Assembly: GCF_001510655.1 (NCBI RefSeq)
Contig: NZ_LMVC01000006.1
Span: 123,834 to 187,833 of the forward strand
DNA length: 64,000 nt
DNA from: Fictibacillus sp. FJAT-27399
GTDB taxonomy: Bacteria > Bacillota > Bacilli > Bacillales > Fictibacillaceae
Direction: 5' to 3'
The first letter of the stretch is position 1, and every line of letters begins with the position of its first letter. The translations under genes were made by a program, and so were the position numbers. This document shows positions 9,281 through 17,213 of the stretch, in pieces. The notes beneath the pieces were generated by a model. The model worked only from the letters and a program-made list of their open reading frames with translations. It was not told the origin of the DNA and did no database searches.

Positions 9281-10243
9281 GTGGTCAGTATTAAGGATAT
9301 TGCAAAACAAGCTGGTGTTTCCATTTCAACCGTATCGTATGCCTTGAATGGAAGCCGGAAAGTCACGCAGGAAACCACCGCTAAAATTTTAGCAATCGCC
9401 AAGGAATTGAACTATATTCCTAACGCAGCGGCTCGAACGCTAAAGAAGCGGGAAACAAAAATTGCCGGTGTTTTCTTAACCAATTACAGTGGTGCTTTTT
9501 ATGGTGAACTGCAGCAAGGGATGCTCGATCAGCTGGCACACCATGGATATGAGCTGATCGTTTGCAGCGGCAAGGAATCCCACCGTTTTCTCCCTGAAGG
9601 AATGATCGACGGTGCCATTATATTGGACGCCAACTTTTCAAGTGAAGAACTGATCAGTTACGCAGACCGAGGCCATAAACTTGTTGTTCTGGATCGTGAA
9701 CTGAAGCATGAAAATATCACTCAAGTATTACTCGACAATAAAACCGGAGCAAAGCTTGCGATTGAACATGCCGCAGATCAAGGTCATAAGAAGCTGATCA
9801 TCGTGACAGGCCCTCAAGCGTCCTTTGATTCGGATCAGCGCCTGCAGCAGGCACTGGCCACGGCTGAAAAGAACGGCCTTGAATGCCATGTCATCCAAGG
9901 CGATTTTAACAAACCGACAGGAGAGAAAGCAGCGAGAAAAATCGTTGAATCGTACTCCGGCCCAGTCGCTGTCTTTTGTCTGAATGACGAGATGGCGATA
10001 GGCATGTACAATTTTTTGTCTAAAACAGAGTACCGCATAGGAAAGCACATTCACATTATCGGTTTTGACAATATTGAAGTCGCACAATATACGCATCCAC
10101 GCCTAACAACTATTGATTACTCCAAGCGGGAGTGGGGAGCGGCAGGGGCGGAGCAGCTGATCAAACTCATCCGAAAGGAAACAGCACCTTCTAAAAAAAT
10201 CGGTGTAACTCTTGTAGAGGGAGAGTCTCTCCAAAAGGTTTAA
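9281..10243 (+). CDS. LacI-family transcriptional regulator
   Basis: Local repressor of the carbohydrate locus, 320 residues. The N-terminal helix-turn-helix (SIKDIAKQAGVSISTVSYAL) and hinge helix (NAAARTLKKR) are followed by a periplasmic-binding-protein-like effector domain (about residues 60-320). A GTG start at 9281 is preferred, with GGAG at 9268-9271; it places the start immediately before the conserved helix, as usual for the family. It probably binds the four GAAACGTTTC palindromes near 3.25-3.53 kb and perhaps the imperfect copy beside its own promoter. The inducer is unknown, likely a short beta-glucan. Confidence 0.9.
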   Translation: MVSIKDIAKQAGVSISTVSYALNGSRKVTQETTAKILAIAKELNYIPNAAARTLKKRETKIAGVFLTNYSGAFYGELQQGMLDQLAHHGYELIVCSGKESHRFLPEGMIDGAIILDANFSSEELISYADRGHKLVVLDRELKHENITQVLLDNKTGAKLAIEHAADQGHKKLIIVTGPQASFDSDQRLQQALATAEKNGLECHVIQGDFNKPTGEKAARKIVESYSGPVAVFCLNDEMAIGMYNFLSKTEYRIGKHIHIIGFDNIEVAQYTHPRLTTIDYSKREWGAAGAEQLIKLIRKETAPSKKIGVTLVEGESLQKV

Positions 10244-10249
10244 TCAGTA

Positions 10250-10285
10250 AAAAGGGAAGGCAGCCCTGGTGGCTCCTTCCCTTTT
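10250..10285. terminator. Bidirectional terminator between lacI and a secreted-protein gene
   Basis: An 11-bp outer stem (AAAAGGGAAGG with CCTTCCCTTTT) and an inner AGCC/GGCT stem, with A and T runs on both sides, can end both convergent transcripts. Confidence 0.85.
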
Positions 10286-10289
10286 GGCA

Positions 10290-10940
10290 TTATTGAAACT
10301 TGTTAGGAAATTGCTTAATGATTCCGCCGGTTAGTGTATCGGCCATCTTGATGATATGGTCCTCGCCAAGATCAAACGCTGAAATGTCGCCGTTCCAATT
10401 TTGCTTTAGGCGATTAGCGACTTGATCGGTAACGAATTGGAGATGGATATATAACATCTCCTTTAACGTTTTTTCCGGCCAGTTCGGATTGGCAGAGCTT
10501 AAAAATCGTGCGATATTGTCTGCGTTCCTGTACCAGGCGGTGTTGTATTTTTTGAAGTCTGCCTGATTTCCTGTTTTAGCGGCCGCTGTTAATTTTCCTG
10601 CAAGAACGATGTGCTCGGTCAGCAGCTCGCCCAATTTATTGCCTGCTGCCTCTCCGTAGTAAGGTTTGATGGCATTTCCTATGTCTTTTTGATTCTTTAA
10701 AAGCCTCGCCAGGACTTGATCCTGGTCCTTTAATCCTGCGACTGCACTGACAATATAGCTTCTTGTCCAGATGGTGTGGTCGATCCAGAGCTTTCGCAGG
10801 TCGCCCTGAAGTTTAACGGCCGAAACGCTCAGGCACTGCTGCTGGACACGGGGTGCTGTTTTAGCTTGTGCGCTTAAAGGTGAGAAGATTAAGCAGGCAG
10901 CAAGCACCGGCATTGAAAATTTCAAAAGATGTTTTTTCAT
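10290..10940 (-). CDS. Secreted alpha-helical protein of unknown function
   Basis: A 216-residue protein with a Sec signal peptide (MKKHLLKFSMPVLAACLIF, cleavage likely after AQA near residue 26). The mature part is predicted to be mostly helical, with conserved-looking motifs LWIDHTIWTRSYI and LTEHI, and later HLQFVTDQV, a pattern suggesting a four-helix bundle with histidines. I do not recognise a characterised family; similar Bacillus proteins carry unreliable enzyme names. The ATG follows AAAGGAGG. It is a single-gene unit ending at the shared terminator. Confidence 0.7.
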   Translation of the reverse strand: MKKHLLKFSMPVLAACLIFSPLSAQAKTAPRVQQQCLSVSAVKLQGDLRKLWIDHTIWTRSYIVSAVAGLKDQDQVLARLLKNQKDIGNAIKPYYGEAAGNKLGELLTEHIVLAGKLTAAAKTGNQADFKKYNTAWYRNADNIARFLSSANPNWPEKTLKEMLYIHLQFVTDQVANRLKQNWNGDISAFDLGEDHIIKMADTLTGGIIKQFPNKFQ

Positions 10941-11022
10941 GCTGTTTTCCTCCTTTTCTTTTCGTGCTGTCTTATTTTTGGAAAAAATGCCTGTTTTTAT
11001 GAATACTTATTGAGTTTCTATC

Positions 11023-11268
11023 TATAATGAAGTAGTATGAAAGTAATAAAAATCGGAAGGGTGAACAAAGGGCGATGAACAACTAATCTTATTTCTTAGA
11101 AAAACATTCGTATAAACAATTGCGATCATTTTTTTCTGGATAGGATTAGTACAGCCTTTTGATTCAGCCCAATTAGAATCATGCCCGAATTGCGCGCATG
11201 TTCTCTGTCTTTTTTGCGGCGTAACAAGAGCCTCCTGTCCAGAATGATGGATCAGGAGGTTATTTTTT
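11023..11268 (+). promoter_or_regulatory. Long structured leader with Shine-Dalgarno-masking hairpin before the MFS gene
   Basis: TATAAT at 11023-11028 suggests a transcript with a leader of about 230 bases. Immediately before the MFS start, CCTCCTG (11231-11237) pairs with CAGGAGG (11253-11259), and TCC pairs with GGA inside it, so the gene's ribosome site is buried. A T-rich stretch follows, which could also make this a terminator. A short frame at 11198-11224 encodes MFSVFFAA, similar in feel to the IFVI stretch of the ErmC leader, but it lacks a clear ribosome site. A longer-range pairing CTAATCTT/AGGATTAG (11083-11090 with 11143-11150) is also possible. Antibiotic-responsive attenuation is the inference. 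Confidence 0.55.
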
Positions 11269-12519
11269 ATGAACGAAACAGCATCTCAACCAAAAGTAAG
11301 CATGGGTGCATTATTCCAGAACCGGTTTATCCGGACGATATTGCTTTCTGTTTTTTTTCTGCAGATTGGCATTTGGGTAAGGAACTATTCCATCCTGCTG
11401 TACGTTATTGAAAAAACAAACGAAAATCCAGTGGCCGTTTCCCTCATCTCGGTAGCGGAATTCGCGCCAATCTTTCTGTTTTCCTTTATTGGCGGGACGT
11501 TTGCAGACCGCTGGAGACCGAAGCGGACGATGGTATGGTGCGATCTTTTAAGTGCAATATCAGTATTTGTGGTTCTTTTAACCTTGATACTAGGAAGCTG
11601 GAAGGTCATTTTCTTTGCGACCCTCGTATCTTCCATCCTTTCTCAGTTTTCACAGCCGTCAGGAATGAAGCTCTTTAAGCTTCATGTCCCGGCAGAACTT
11701 GTCCAAATGGGGATGTCGATGTATCAAACGGTATTTGCTCTGTTTATGATTCTTGGACCGATTATCGGTACATTCGTGTATCAGCATTTCGGCATCATGG
11801 CAGCGATTGGTGTCATGGGCGTGGCGTTCTTATTATCAGCGGGTACCCTTCTTATGCTGCCTGCAGACCGTGTAGATGATGAGGAAAAAGCAACCACGAC
11901 ATTAATGCAGGAAATGAAGGATGGCTTTCGTTATGTGTTAGGCAGCAAGCCTTTAACCTTGCTTGGGGGCTGTTTTGCAGCTGCCGGGCTCGCGATCGGC
12001 CTGACTCAGCCGCTCGGTGTCTTTTTGATAACTGAACGGCTCGGACTTCCTAAAGAACAGCTGCAATGGCTGATGGCGGCCTTTGGAATTGGCATGATTC
12101 TTGGGGGAGGATTGACCATTTCCATGTCTAAAAAAATCATGCCGCAGGTGCTATTAGCGATGGGATTGGCGGCCAGCGCGATTGGTTTTATCGGAATGGG
12201 ATTCTCAACTGTACTATGGTTCACACTTGCAGCTCAATTCTTTTCCGGTCTCTTTATGCCATGCATCCATATCGGGATCAATACAATGATTTTGCAAAAT
12301 ACAGAAGAGGCATTCATTGGGCGTGTTAACGGCATCTTAAATCCGCTCTTTATGGGAGCGATGGTGATTACCATGTCGGTCGCAGGCTGGATGAAATCGC
12401 ACTTATCGATCGTTCTGATCTATGAAGTGGCGGCACTCCTCCTTTTTGTAGGAGTGGCCACCTTGCTGCCGCTTATGAAAAAGAGCGGGGTAAAGCAGGA
12501 GATTAGGGGAGAAGTATAG
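11269..12519 (+). CDS. MFS efflux transporter, macrolide-efflux (Mef) like
   Basis: Major facilitator superfamily membrane protein of 416 residues with about twelve helices and the MFS loop motif (GGTFADRWRPKRTMVW, near residues 74-89). The overall pattern resembles the MFS_3/Mef-type proton-driven drug exporters rather than sugar porters. The ATG at 11269 follows AGGAGG (11254-11259), but that site sits in a hairpin, consistent with inducible translation. A strong terminator follows at 12530. The substrate cannot be read from the sequence; a macrolide or related drug is a guess from family and leader structure. Confidence 0.85.
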   Translation: MNETASQPKVSMGALFQNRFIRTILLSVFFLQIGIWVRNYSILLYVIEKTNENPVAVSLISVAEFAPIFLFSFIGGTFADRWRPKRTMVWCDLLSAISVFVVLLTLILGSWKVIFFATLVSSILSQFSQPSGMKLFKLHVPAELVQMGMSMYQTVFALFMILGPIIGTFVYQHFGIMAAIGVMGVAFLLSAGTLLMLPADRVDDEEKATTTLMQEMKDGFRYVLGSKPLTLLGGCFAAAGLAIGLTQPLGVFLITERLGLPKEQLQWLMAAFGIGMILGGGLTISMSKKIMPQVLLAMGLAASAIGFIGMGFSTVLWFTLAAQFFSGLFMPCIHIGINTMILQNTEEAFIGRVNGILNPLFMGAMVITMSVAGWMKSHLSIVLIYEVAALLLFVGVATLLPLMKKSGVKQEIRGEV

Positions 12520-12529
12520 AATGAATGAA

Positions 12530-12558
12530 CGCCTGGTTATAGAGCCGGGCGTTTTTTT
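12530..12558 (+). terminator. Terminator after the MFS gene
   Basis: CGCCTGG (12530-12536) pairs with CCGGGCG (12545-12551), followed by seven T. Confidence 0.85.
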
Positions 12559-12596
12559 CATACATTAATGTAAGCATTGGTTGAAGGAGAGAGAAT

Positions 12597-12851
12597 ATGA
12601 AGCAGAAGGGCGATTCTTTATATAAAGTATGGATCGGTTTGTTCGTGTTGACCATTTTCATTGGACTGCTGACCGTCTGGATTGATGTGGCCTGGATAAA
12701 AAAAGTGCTATGGTCCGTACTGCTGCTGTTCAGTATGGTCGCAGCCACAGCAATGTACCCGGGATCCGGAAATTCTTCCAAAAAACATAAGGACAATGTA
12801 ACCAGCATTTACGAATTAAAAAAGAAAAAAAGCCGAAGAAAAGGAATGTAG
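12597..12851 (+). CDS. Small membrane protein of unknown function
   Basis: An 84-residue protein with two hydrophobic segments (about residues 11-30 and 35-54) and a lysine-rich C-terminal tail (KKKKSRRKGM) that would lie in the cytoplasm. The ATG follows GAAGGAGAG at a good distance. It sits just upstream of the aminoglycoside adenylyltransferase gene with only 24 bases between, so they are probably co-transcribed. No function is recognised. Confidence 0.65.
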   Translation: MKQKGDSLYKVWIGLFVLTIFIGLLTVWIDVAWIKKVLWSVLLLFSMVAATAMYPGSGNSSKKHKDNVTSIYELKKKKSRRKGM

Positions 12852-12875
12852 CAGTAAAGGGGGGAGAAGGAAAAC

Positions 12876-13730
12876 ATGCTTGGAAAAATAGTAGAGTTTG
12901 CAAAGAAGGAAAAACGGATTCGAGCTGTTATTTTGAATGGTTCTCGTGTAAATCCGAACGTGCCGCCGGATATTTTTCAAGACTACGATGTTCTTTTTGT
13001 TACAAAAGATGTACCGTACTATATTAAAAACCGAAGCTGGATTTCATCATTCGGTGAAATCATGATCATGCAGACTCCTGATGCCATGGGGACGCGGGAG
13101 TTATGGGGAACGAACGAAAAGTTTACGTATCTGATGCAGTTTATGGATGGTGAACGCATCGATCTTACTTTTTATTCTGAAGAAAAGGTCCAAGACATGG
13201 TGCATGACAGCTTGAGTAAGGTGGTTCTGGACAAGGACGGGAATTTTCCTGATTTGCCTGAATCAAGTAATCGAGACTACATAACAAATCGTCCTTCAGA
13301 AAAAGATTTTTCGGATTGCTGCAACGAGTTCTGGTGGGTGAGTACCTATATTGCCAAAGGATTATGGAGGCGTGAACTTCCATATGCCAAAGCGATGTTT
13401 GACGGGCCAGTCCGCGATATGCTAGTACTTATGCTGAAATGGCATATTGGAATGAGGCACGACTTTTCTGTAGACTCCGGAAAGCACGGCAAGTATTTCA
13501 TGTTCTTGCTTAAGCCTGAGCAGTATGATCAGTTCGTTAAAACCTATACGGACGGTGAGTATGAGAATATGTGGGAAGCCCTTTTCGAGATGGGCAGCCT
13601 TTTCCGGAAGGCAGCCTTTGAACTTGCAGACTGCTTGGGATTCAGTTATCCCTATGAGGAAGACCAAAAAGTAACCGCACATTTAAAATATATCCGTCAC
13701 CTGCCTGCAGATACGAACAGGATGTATTGA
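12876..13730 (+). CDS. Aminoglycoside 6-adenylyltransferase (ANT(6)/AadK family)
   Basis: Nucleotidyltransferase of 284 residues that would inactivate streptomycin by adenylation. The nucleotidyltransferase signature is visible as NGSR (residues 21-24) followed by the acidic pair in FQDYDVLF (about residues 35-42), the metal-binding aspartates. The downstream helical half carries FWWVSTYIAKGLWR and the MLKWHIGM motif typical of AadK/ANT(6). The length matches B. subtilis AadK (284). The start follows a GGGGGGAGAAGG stretch. Chromosomal aadK-like genes are common in Bacillus and often give only weak resistance. Confidence 0.85.
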   Translation: MLGKIVEFAKKEKRIRAVILNGSRVNPNVPPDIFQDYDVLFVTKDVPYYIKNRSWISSFGEIMIMQTPDAMGTRELWGTNEKFTYLMQFMDGERIDLTFYSEEKVQDMVHDSLSKVVLDKDGNFPDLPESSNRDYITNRPSEKDFSDCCNEFWWVSTYIAKGLWRRELPYAKAMFDGPVRDMLVLMLKWHIGMRHDFSVDSGKHGKYFMFLLKPEQYDQFVKTYTDGEYENMWEALFEMGSLFRKAAFELADCLGFSYPYEEDQKVTAHLKYIRHLPADTNRMY

Positions 13731-13770
13731 AACTGAAACGATAAAAATTTAAACAAAGAGGGTGTACGTA

Positions 13771-14637
13771 TTGTCTAATACTGCCAATGGTACAAGACAG
13801 CTACGAACAAACCGAAATGATTTACGTGCTGATTGTGAGAATTGCTTCGGATTGTGCTGTACGGCACTGCCTTTTGCTTCATCGGCAGATTTCCCAGTCG
13901 ATAAAGACGGTGGGGTTCCTTGCTCCAATTTAACACTGGATTTTAAATGCTCGATTCATCAAAATTTAAGACAGGAAGGGTTCAGAGGCTGTTCCGTATA
14001 TGACTGTTTTGGAGCGGGGCAAAAAGTTTCAAAAGTAACGTTCGAGGGCAAAGACTGGCGAACAGATTCAGTCAGAGCAGATCTGATGTTTACTGTCTTT
14101 CCTAAAATGCAGCAGCTTCAAGAAATGCTTTGGTATTTGGATGAAGCACTGACATTGGAGACCTCGCTTCCAATTCGTGATGATCTGAGATCAGTGTTCA
14201 GTAAGACAGAACGGCTTACGCTGCTTGATCCTAAGGATATTGTTGAACTAGATATACCGGCACACCGGGCAGTTGTTAATGCTCTTCTTTTAAAAGTCAG
14301 TGAATTGTATCGAAAGCATATTCACTCCCAACATCATAAGAAAAGCTTTGGCCGGGGAGTGGACTTTATGGGAGCTGCTTTACGAAAAGCAGATTTTAGA
14401 GGAGCCAGCTTAAGAGGGGCTTATTTTATTGCTTCCGATCTGAGAGAAGCCGATCTTAGGGGGGCAGACCTTATCGGAGCAGATTTCCGGGATGCTGATC
14501 TTAGAGGCGCTGATCTGACGGGAAGCATTTTTCTCACTCAAGCCCAAGTGAATGCAGCAAAAGGAGATGCCCGGACAAAGCTGCCGCGGCTTCTCACAAA
14601 GCCAGCACATTGGGTGCATGCAAGCCGAAAAATTTAA
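13771..14637 (+). CDS. Pentapeptide-repeat protein with cysteine-rich N-terminus
   Basis: A 288-residue cytoplasmic protein. The N-terminal part contains CENCFGLCC and further cysteines (PCSNL, FKCSIH, GCSVYDC), a pattern like YkgJ-type zinc or iron-sulfur binding modules. The C-terminal part (about residues 200-260) has pentapeptide repeats such as LRGAD, LIGAD, FRDAD and LRGAD, expected to form a right-handed quadrilateral beta helix. The TTG at 13771 is preferred because AAAGAGGG lies eight bases upstream; a GTG at 13762 would overlap that site. Quinolone protection (Qnr/MfpA) is known for other pentapeptide proteins, but the cysteine module makes that function unproven here. Confidence 0.8.
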   Translation: MSNTANGTRQLRTNRNDLRADCENCFGLCCTALPFASSADFPVDKDGGVPCSNLTLDFKCSIHQNLRQEGFRGCSVYDCFGAGQKVSKVTFEGKDWRTDSVRADLMFTVFPKMQQLQEMLWYLDEALTLETSLPIRDDLRSVFSKTERLTLLDPKDIVELDIPAHRAVVNALLLKVSELYRKHIHSQHHKKSFGRGVDFMGAALRKADFRGASLRGAYFIASDLREADLRGADLIGADFRDADLRGADLTGSIFLTQAQVNAAKGDARTKLPRLLTKPAHWVHASRKI

Positions 14638-14682
14638 ACATTCTGAAAAGGTGTGGTAGAACTGTAGTTAAGAGGTGATAGC

Positions 14683-15648
14683 ATGCACTATAAAAAATTG
14701 GGCAGGACAGGATTGGATGTATCGTCGATTTGTTTAGGAACGATGGCATTTGGCAGGTGGATTGACGAGGAGGCATCGCATTCCATCATAGCCAGCGCAC
14801 TGGAACAGGGCATCAACTTTATTGATACGGCCAATTATTATGGAAAAGGCCAGGATACGGAGATCCCCTATGGAACAGGAGAGTCTGAAGAAATTATCGG
14901 ACGGGCACTGAAGGGAAAAAGAGAGAACGTCGTCTTAGCAACAAAAGTGGGCATCCGAATGGGCCATGGCAAGAATGAATCCGGTCTATCGCGAGGTCAT
15001 ATAATGAAGGAAGTAGATCGATCTCTGAGCCGCCTGCAAACCGATTACATCGATTTGTACCAGGTTCACTTTTTTGACAACAGCACACCATTGGAAGAGA
15101 CGCTTCGAACACTTGATGATCTCGTACGAAGCGGTAAAGTGCGATATATCGGCTGTTCAAATTATGCCGCCTGGCAGATCATGAAATCACATGGAATTAG
15201 TGAAAAAATGAATCTGGAGAAATACGTTTCTGTGCAGCCGCAATTTAATATGCTGTCCAGAGGGATTGAACAGGAGCTGCTGCCGTTTTGTGAGTCTGAA
15301 GAGGTCGGCGTGATGGTATACAGCCCATTGGGCAGAGGGATGTTATCCGGTAAATATAAGAATGCTGATGATGTTCCTGAAGAAAGCCGGGCGGCAAAGG
15401 GAGAGCGGCTCATTCAAAATTATTTCACTCCCAAAAATTTTGAACTTGTCAGCCAGTATCGCCAACTGGCTGATAATAACAAGGTGAGCCTCTCTCAGTT
15501 CGCTCTTTCCTGGGTTTTAAATCAGCCTGCAGTCACTTCGGCCATCGTGGGGGCAAGCAAAGTGCATCATGTCACAGAGGCGGTAAAAATCAGCGATTGG
15601 CACTGGAGTGAAGAGTTGCTGCAGAAAGTGAATGAAATAGTAGTTTAA
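14683..15648 (+). CDS. Aldo/keto reductase
   Basis: NADPH-dependent oxidoreductase of the aldo/keto reductase superfamily, 321 residues, a single (beta/alpha)8 barrel. The catalytic tetrad is intact: Asp48, Tyr53, Lys88 and His129 (FIDTANYYG, LATKVG, QVH). The cofactor-binding stretch near the C-terminus includes AIVGASKVHHV. The closest style is the YccK/YhdN potassium-channel-beta-like group. The ATG follows AAGAGGTGATAGC. The natural substrate cannot be deduced. A terminator lies about 110 bases downstream beyond a gene fragment. Confidence 0.9.
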   Translation: MHYKKLGRTGLDVSSICLGTMAFGRWIDEEASHSIIASALEQGINFIDTANYYGKGQDTEIPYGTGESEEIIGRALKGKRENVVLATKVGIRMGHGKNESGLSRGHIMKEVDRSLSRLQTDYIDLYQVHFFDNSTPLEETLRTLDDLVRSGKVRYIGCSNYAAWQIMKSHGISEKMNLEKYVSVQPQFNMLSRGIEQELLPFCESEEVGVMVYSPLGRGMLSGKYKNADDVPEESRAAKGERLIQNYFTPKNFELVSQYRQLADNNKVSLSQFALSWVLNQPAVTSAIVGASKVHHVTEAVKISDWHWSEELLQKVNEIVV

Positions 15649-15657
15649 GAGGTTCAC

Positions 15658-15753
15658 ACCGTTCAAAAGCAGAAGGGATCAGCAGATGATGAAATTTGGG
15701 ATCAGCGAGTGTACTCAATATTAAAGCCGGATTGGATAAAGGGAAGTAAATAA
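15658..15753 (+). pseudogene. Possible C-terminal remnant of a coding gene
   Basis: One frame encodes 31 codons ending ...RVYSILKPDWIKGSK-stop, with no start or ribosome site. The ending is reminiscent of the tail of RimJ/RimL-type acetyltransferases. It lies directly before a terminator, as the last piece of a decayed gene would. The identification is weak. Confidence 0.3.
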
Positions 15754-15761
15754 GTCTTGGG

Positions 15762-15787
15762 GACGGGCCGCTGGTCTGTCTTTTTTT
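15762..15787 (+). terminator. Terminator after the aldo/keto reductase region
   Basis: GACGGGCC (15762-15769) pairs with GGTCTGTC (15773-15780), allowing G-U pairs, followed by seven T. Confidence 0.75.
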
Positions 15788-15923
15788 AGTTTTATATGTG
15801 AAGTTTATCACATACTCCTGCAAGTAAATCCATTACAATCAAGGTGTACTAAGAGAGCAGGAACAAAGCGTGTGTTGAGCAGGCAAACTAATATTCGGGA
15901 GGAATGCGTTATGGCTAAACGCT

Positions 15924-16250
15924 TATGCTCAATATTGCAAAGCAGATGCTGATTATGTGATTAAAGTACCAGAATCTTTATCTTTTGAAGAAGTTGCACC
16001 CATTTTTTGTGCAGGTGTTACCACCTATAAAGCTTTAAAAATAAGTGAAGCTAAACCAGGTGATTGGGTAGCGATATTCGGAATCGGGGGTCTTGGCCAT
16101 GTAGCCGTCCAATATGCTAAAGCCATGGGATTTCATATTGTGGCAGTGGATACGAGTGATGATAAATTAGAACTTGCAAAGGATTTAGGAGCTGAACTTA
16201 CTGTAAACGCAGTTAAAGAAGATGCTGCAGCCATCACTTGCAAAGGATAG
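15924..16250 (+). pseudogene. Internal fragment of a zinc alcohol dehydrogenase (AdhP-like)
   Basis: About 108 codons match the middle of AdhP/AdhA-type medium-chain alcohol dehydrogenases: [17 protein letters not shown], then [15 protein letters not shown] and the NAD-binding [17 protein letters not shown]. The N-terminal catalytic zinc region (about 130 residues) is missing and replaced by unrelated codons, and the C-terminal half stops at TAG 16248-16250. A normal protein is about 340 residues, so this is a deletion remnant. Confidence 0.85.
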
Positions 16251-16395
16251 AGAAGGGATCTTGATCTCACCCGTCGACCTGAACCAGGAGTACTATGATT
16301 CTACTAAAGCATGGCGGGATAACGCCATGAATCACAAGTTTCACAGCGGAACACTTGTCAATGATCCCCGAAGTGCAAACAGAAAGGAACTTTGA
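16237..16395 (+). pseudogene. C-terminal fragment of a probable carbon-nitrogen hydrolase
   Basis: Overlapping the end of the alcohol dehydrogenase remnant in another frame, 52 codons read [20 protein letters not shown], then AWRDNAMN and HSGTLVNDPRSANRKEL-stop. This resembles the tail of nitrilase-family hydrolases. The join near 16237 places it against the truncated dehydrogenase, so one deletion probably fused the two. Confidence 0.5.
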
Positions 16396-16484
16396 AAGTT
16401 TTTTTAGTGCATTGAGCGCTTTCTAGCACTTGGGTGTAATATTCGTGCGGCATTGTTTTTCAGTTTATTTTTCCAAATGCAAAA

Positions 16485-16754
16485 AAGGGGCTGTCCAGAA
16501 AGTCGAAAATTGACCTTCAGGCAGCCACTTTTTGGCTTGAAAATCTTCAATGAAAAGTTGATTGAAGTGGAAGGTGCGAGACTCCTGCGGGACTAGCGTG
16601 ACAGGTGAGACTCCCGCCGGTGCTTGCACCAAAAAGTAGGCGTTCACGCCGGTAAGGCTCACCGCACGCCCCGCGAAAGTAGGAGCTTCCGCCGGTAAAG
16701 GCGAGCAGCCTGGAACGGAAATCAACAGCTTACAGACTTCTTGGACAGCCCCTT
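16485..16754. mobile_element. MITE-like element with 20-bp inverted ends, containing a dispersed Bacillus repeat
   Basis: The ends AAGGGGCTGTCCAGAAAGTC (16485-16504) and its near-inverse at 16735-16754 match at 18 of 20 positions. Between them is a GC-rich noncoding core (GGTGCGAGACTCCTGCGGGA ... ACCGCACGCCCCGCG ... GGAACGGAAATCAAC) that recurs in inverted orientation at 40612-40836. No transposase is encoded. The whole has the size and structure of a nonautonomous element; the core belongs to a repeat family widespread in Bacillus genomes. Confidence 0.65.
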
Positions 16755-16771
16755 CCTCACTTCACTTCGTT

Positions 16772-17167
16772 TTAATTTGGTACAAACTGCAGTTCATAGC
16801 GCACTTTATACTGGCCGTTCGCTTTCGGCTGCCCCAGTGGAACCGTATCAGCAAAGAGTGTATATTCACCAGGTTCAATGGTGAACTCCAAGCTGTTGGC
16901 ACCAACGCTTGATACCATAATTCCTTCTGCTTCAACCTTGAAAGGAAGAGAAAACGTGTGCGTTGAATTCGCGTTTTCGTCATAATGGAGAGGTGAAGAG
17001 ACAGCAATCTCACATTTGTAGTCCGACACTGCCTCGAAAGAAATGAGTCCGTCCCTCAGGATGTAGCCACGTTTGATATCGGCAGCTGTCCAGTCTAAAA
17101 AGGGTTTTTTGATCCCTTTGTTGTATACAATTAATTGGGAGTAGGAAACGGTTAGCTCACTTATCAA
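16772..17167 (-). CDS. comJ: ComJ/Nin family DNA-entry nuclease inhibitor
   Basis: A 131-residue protein matching B. subtilis ComJ (Nin), the inhibitor of the competence nuclease NucA. Recognisable stretches are LTVSYSQLIVYNKG, DWTAADIKRGY, DGLISFEA, LPFKVEAEGI and the C-terminal LEFTIEPGEYTLFADTVP. It starts at a TTG with AAAGGAGG nine bases upstream. Upstream on the same strand lies only a broken C-terminal piece of the cognate nuclease, reproducing the nucA-nin order but without a working partner. The inhibitor itself looks complete. Confidence 0.85.
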   Translation of the reverse strand: MISELTVSYSQLIVYNKGIKKPFLDWTAADIKRGYILRDGLISFEAVSDYKCEIAVSSPLHYDENANSTHTFSLPFKVEAEGIMVSSVGANSLEFTIEPGEYTLFADTVPLGQPKANGQYKVRYELQFVPN

Positions 17168-17213
17168 ATCGGTGTGCCTCCTTTTGAAAAGTTAAACGCT
17201 CTTCATGTTTACC

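Noticed and set aside
11181..11411. A 76-codon frame crossing into the MFS gene
   Set aside because: It has no ribosome site and continues out of frame inside the pump gene; it might act only as a leader, so it is not called as a gene.
16465..16725. An 86-codon minus-strand frame within the repeat element
   Set aside because: Its residues simply translate the GC-rich dispersed repeat; the same false frames arise at the 40.6-kb copy.
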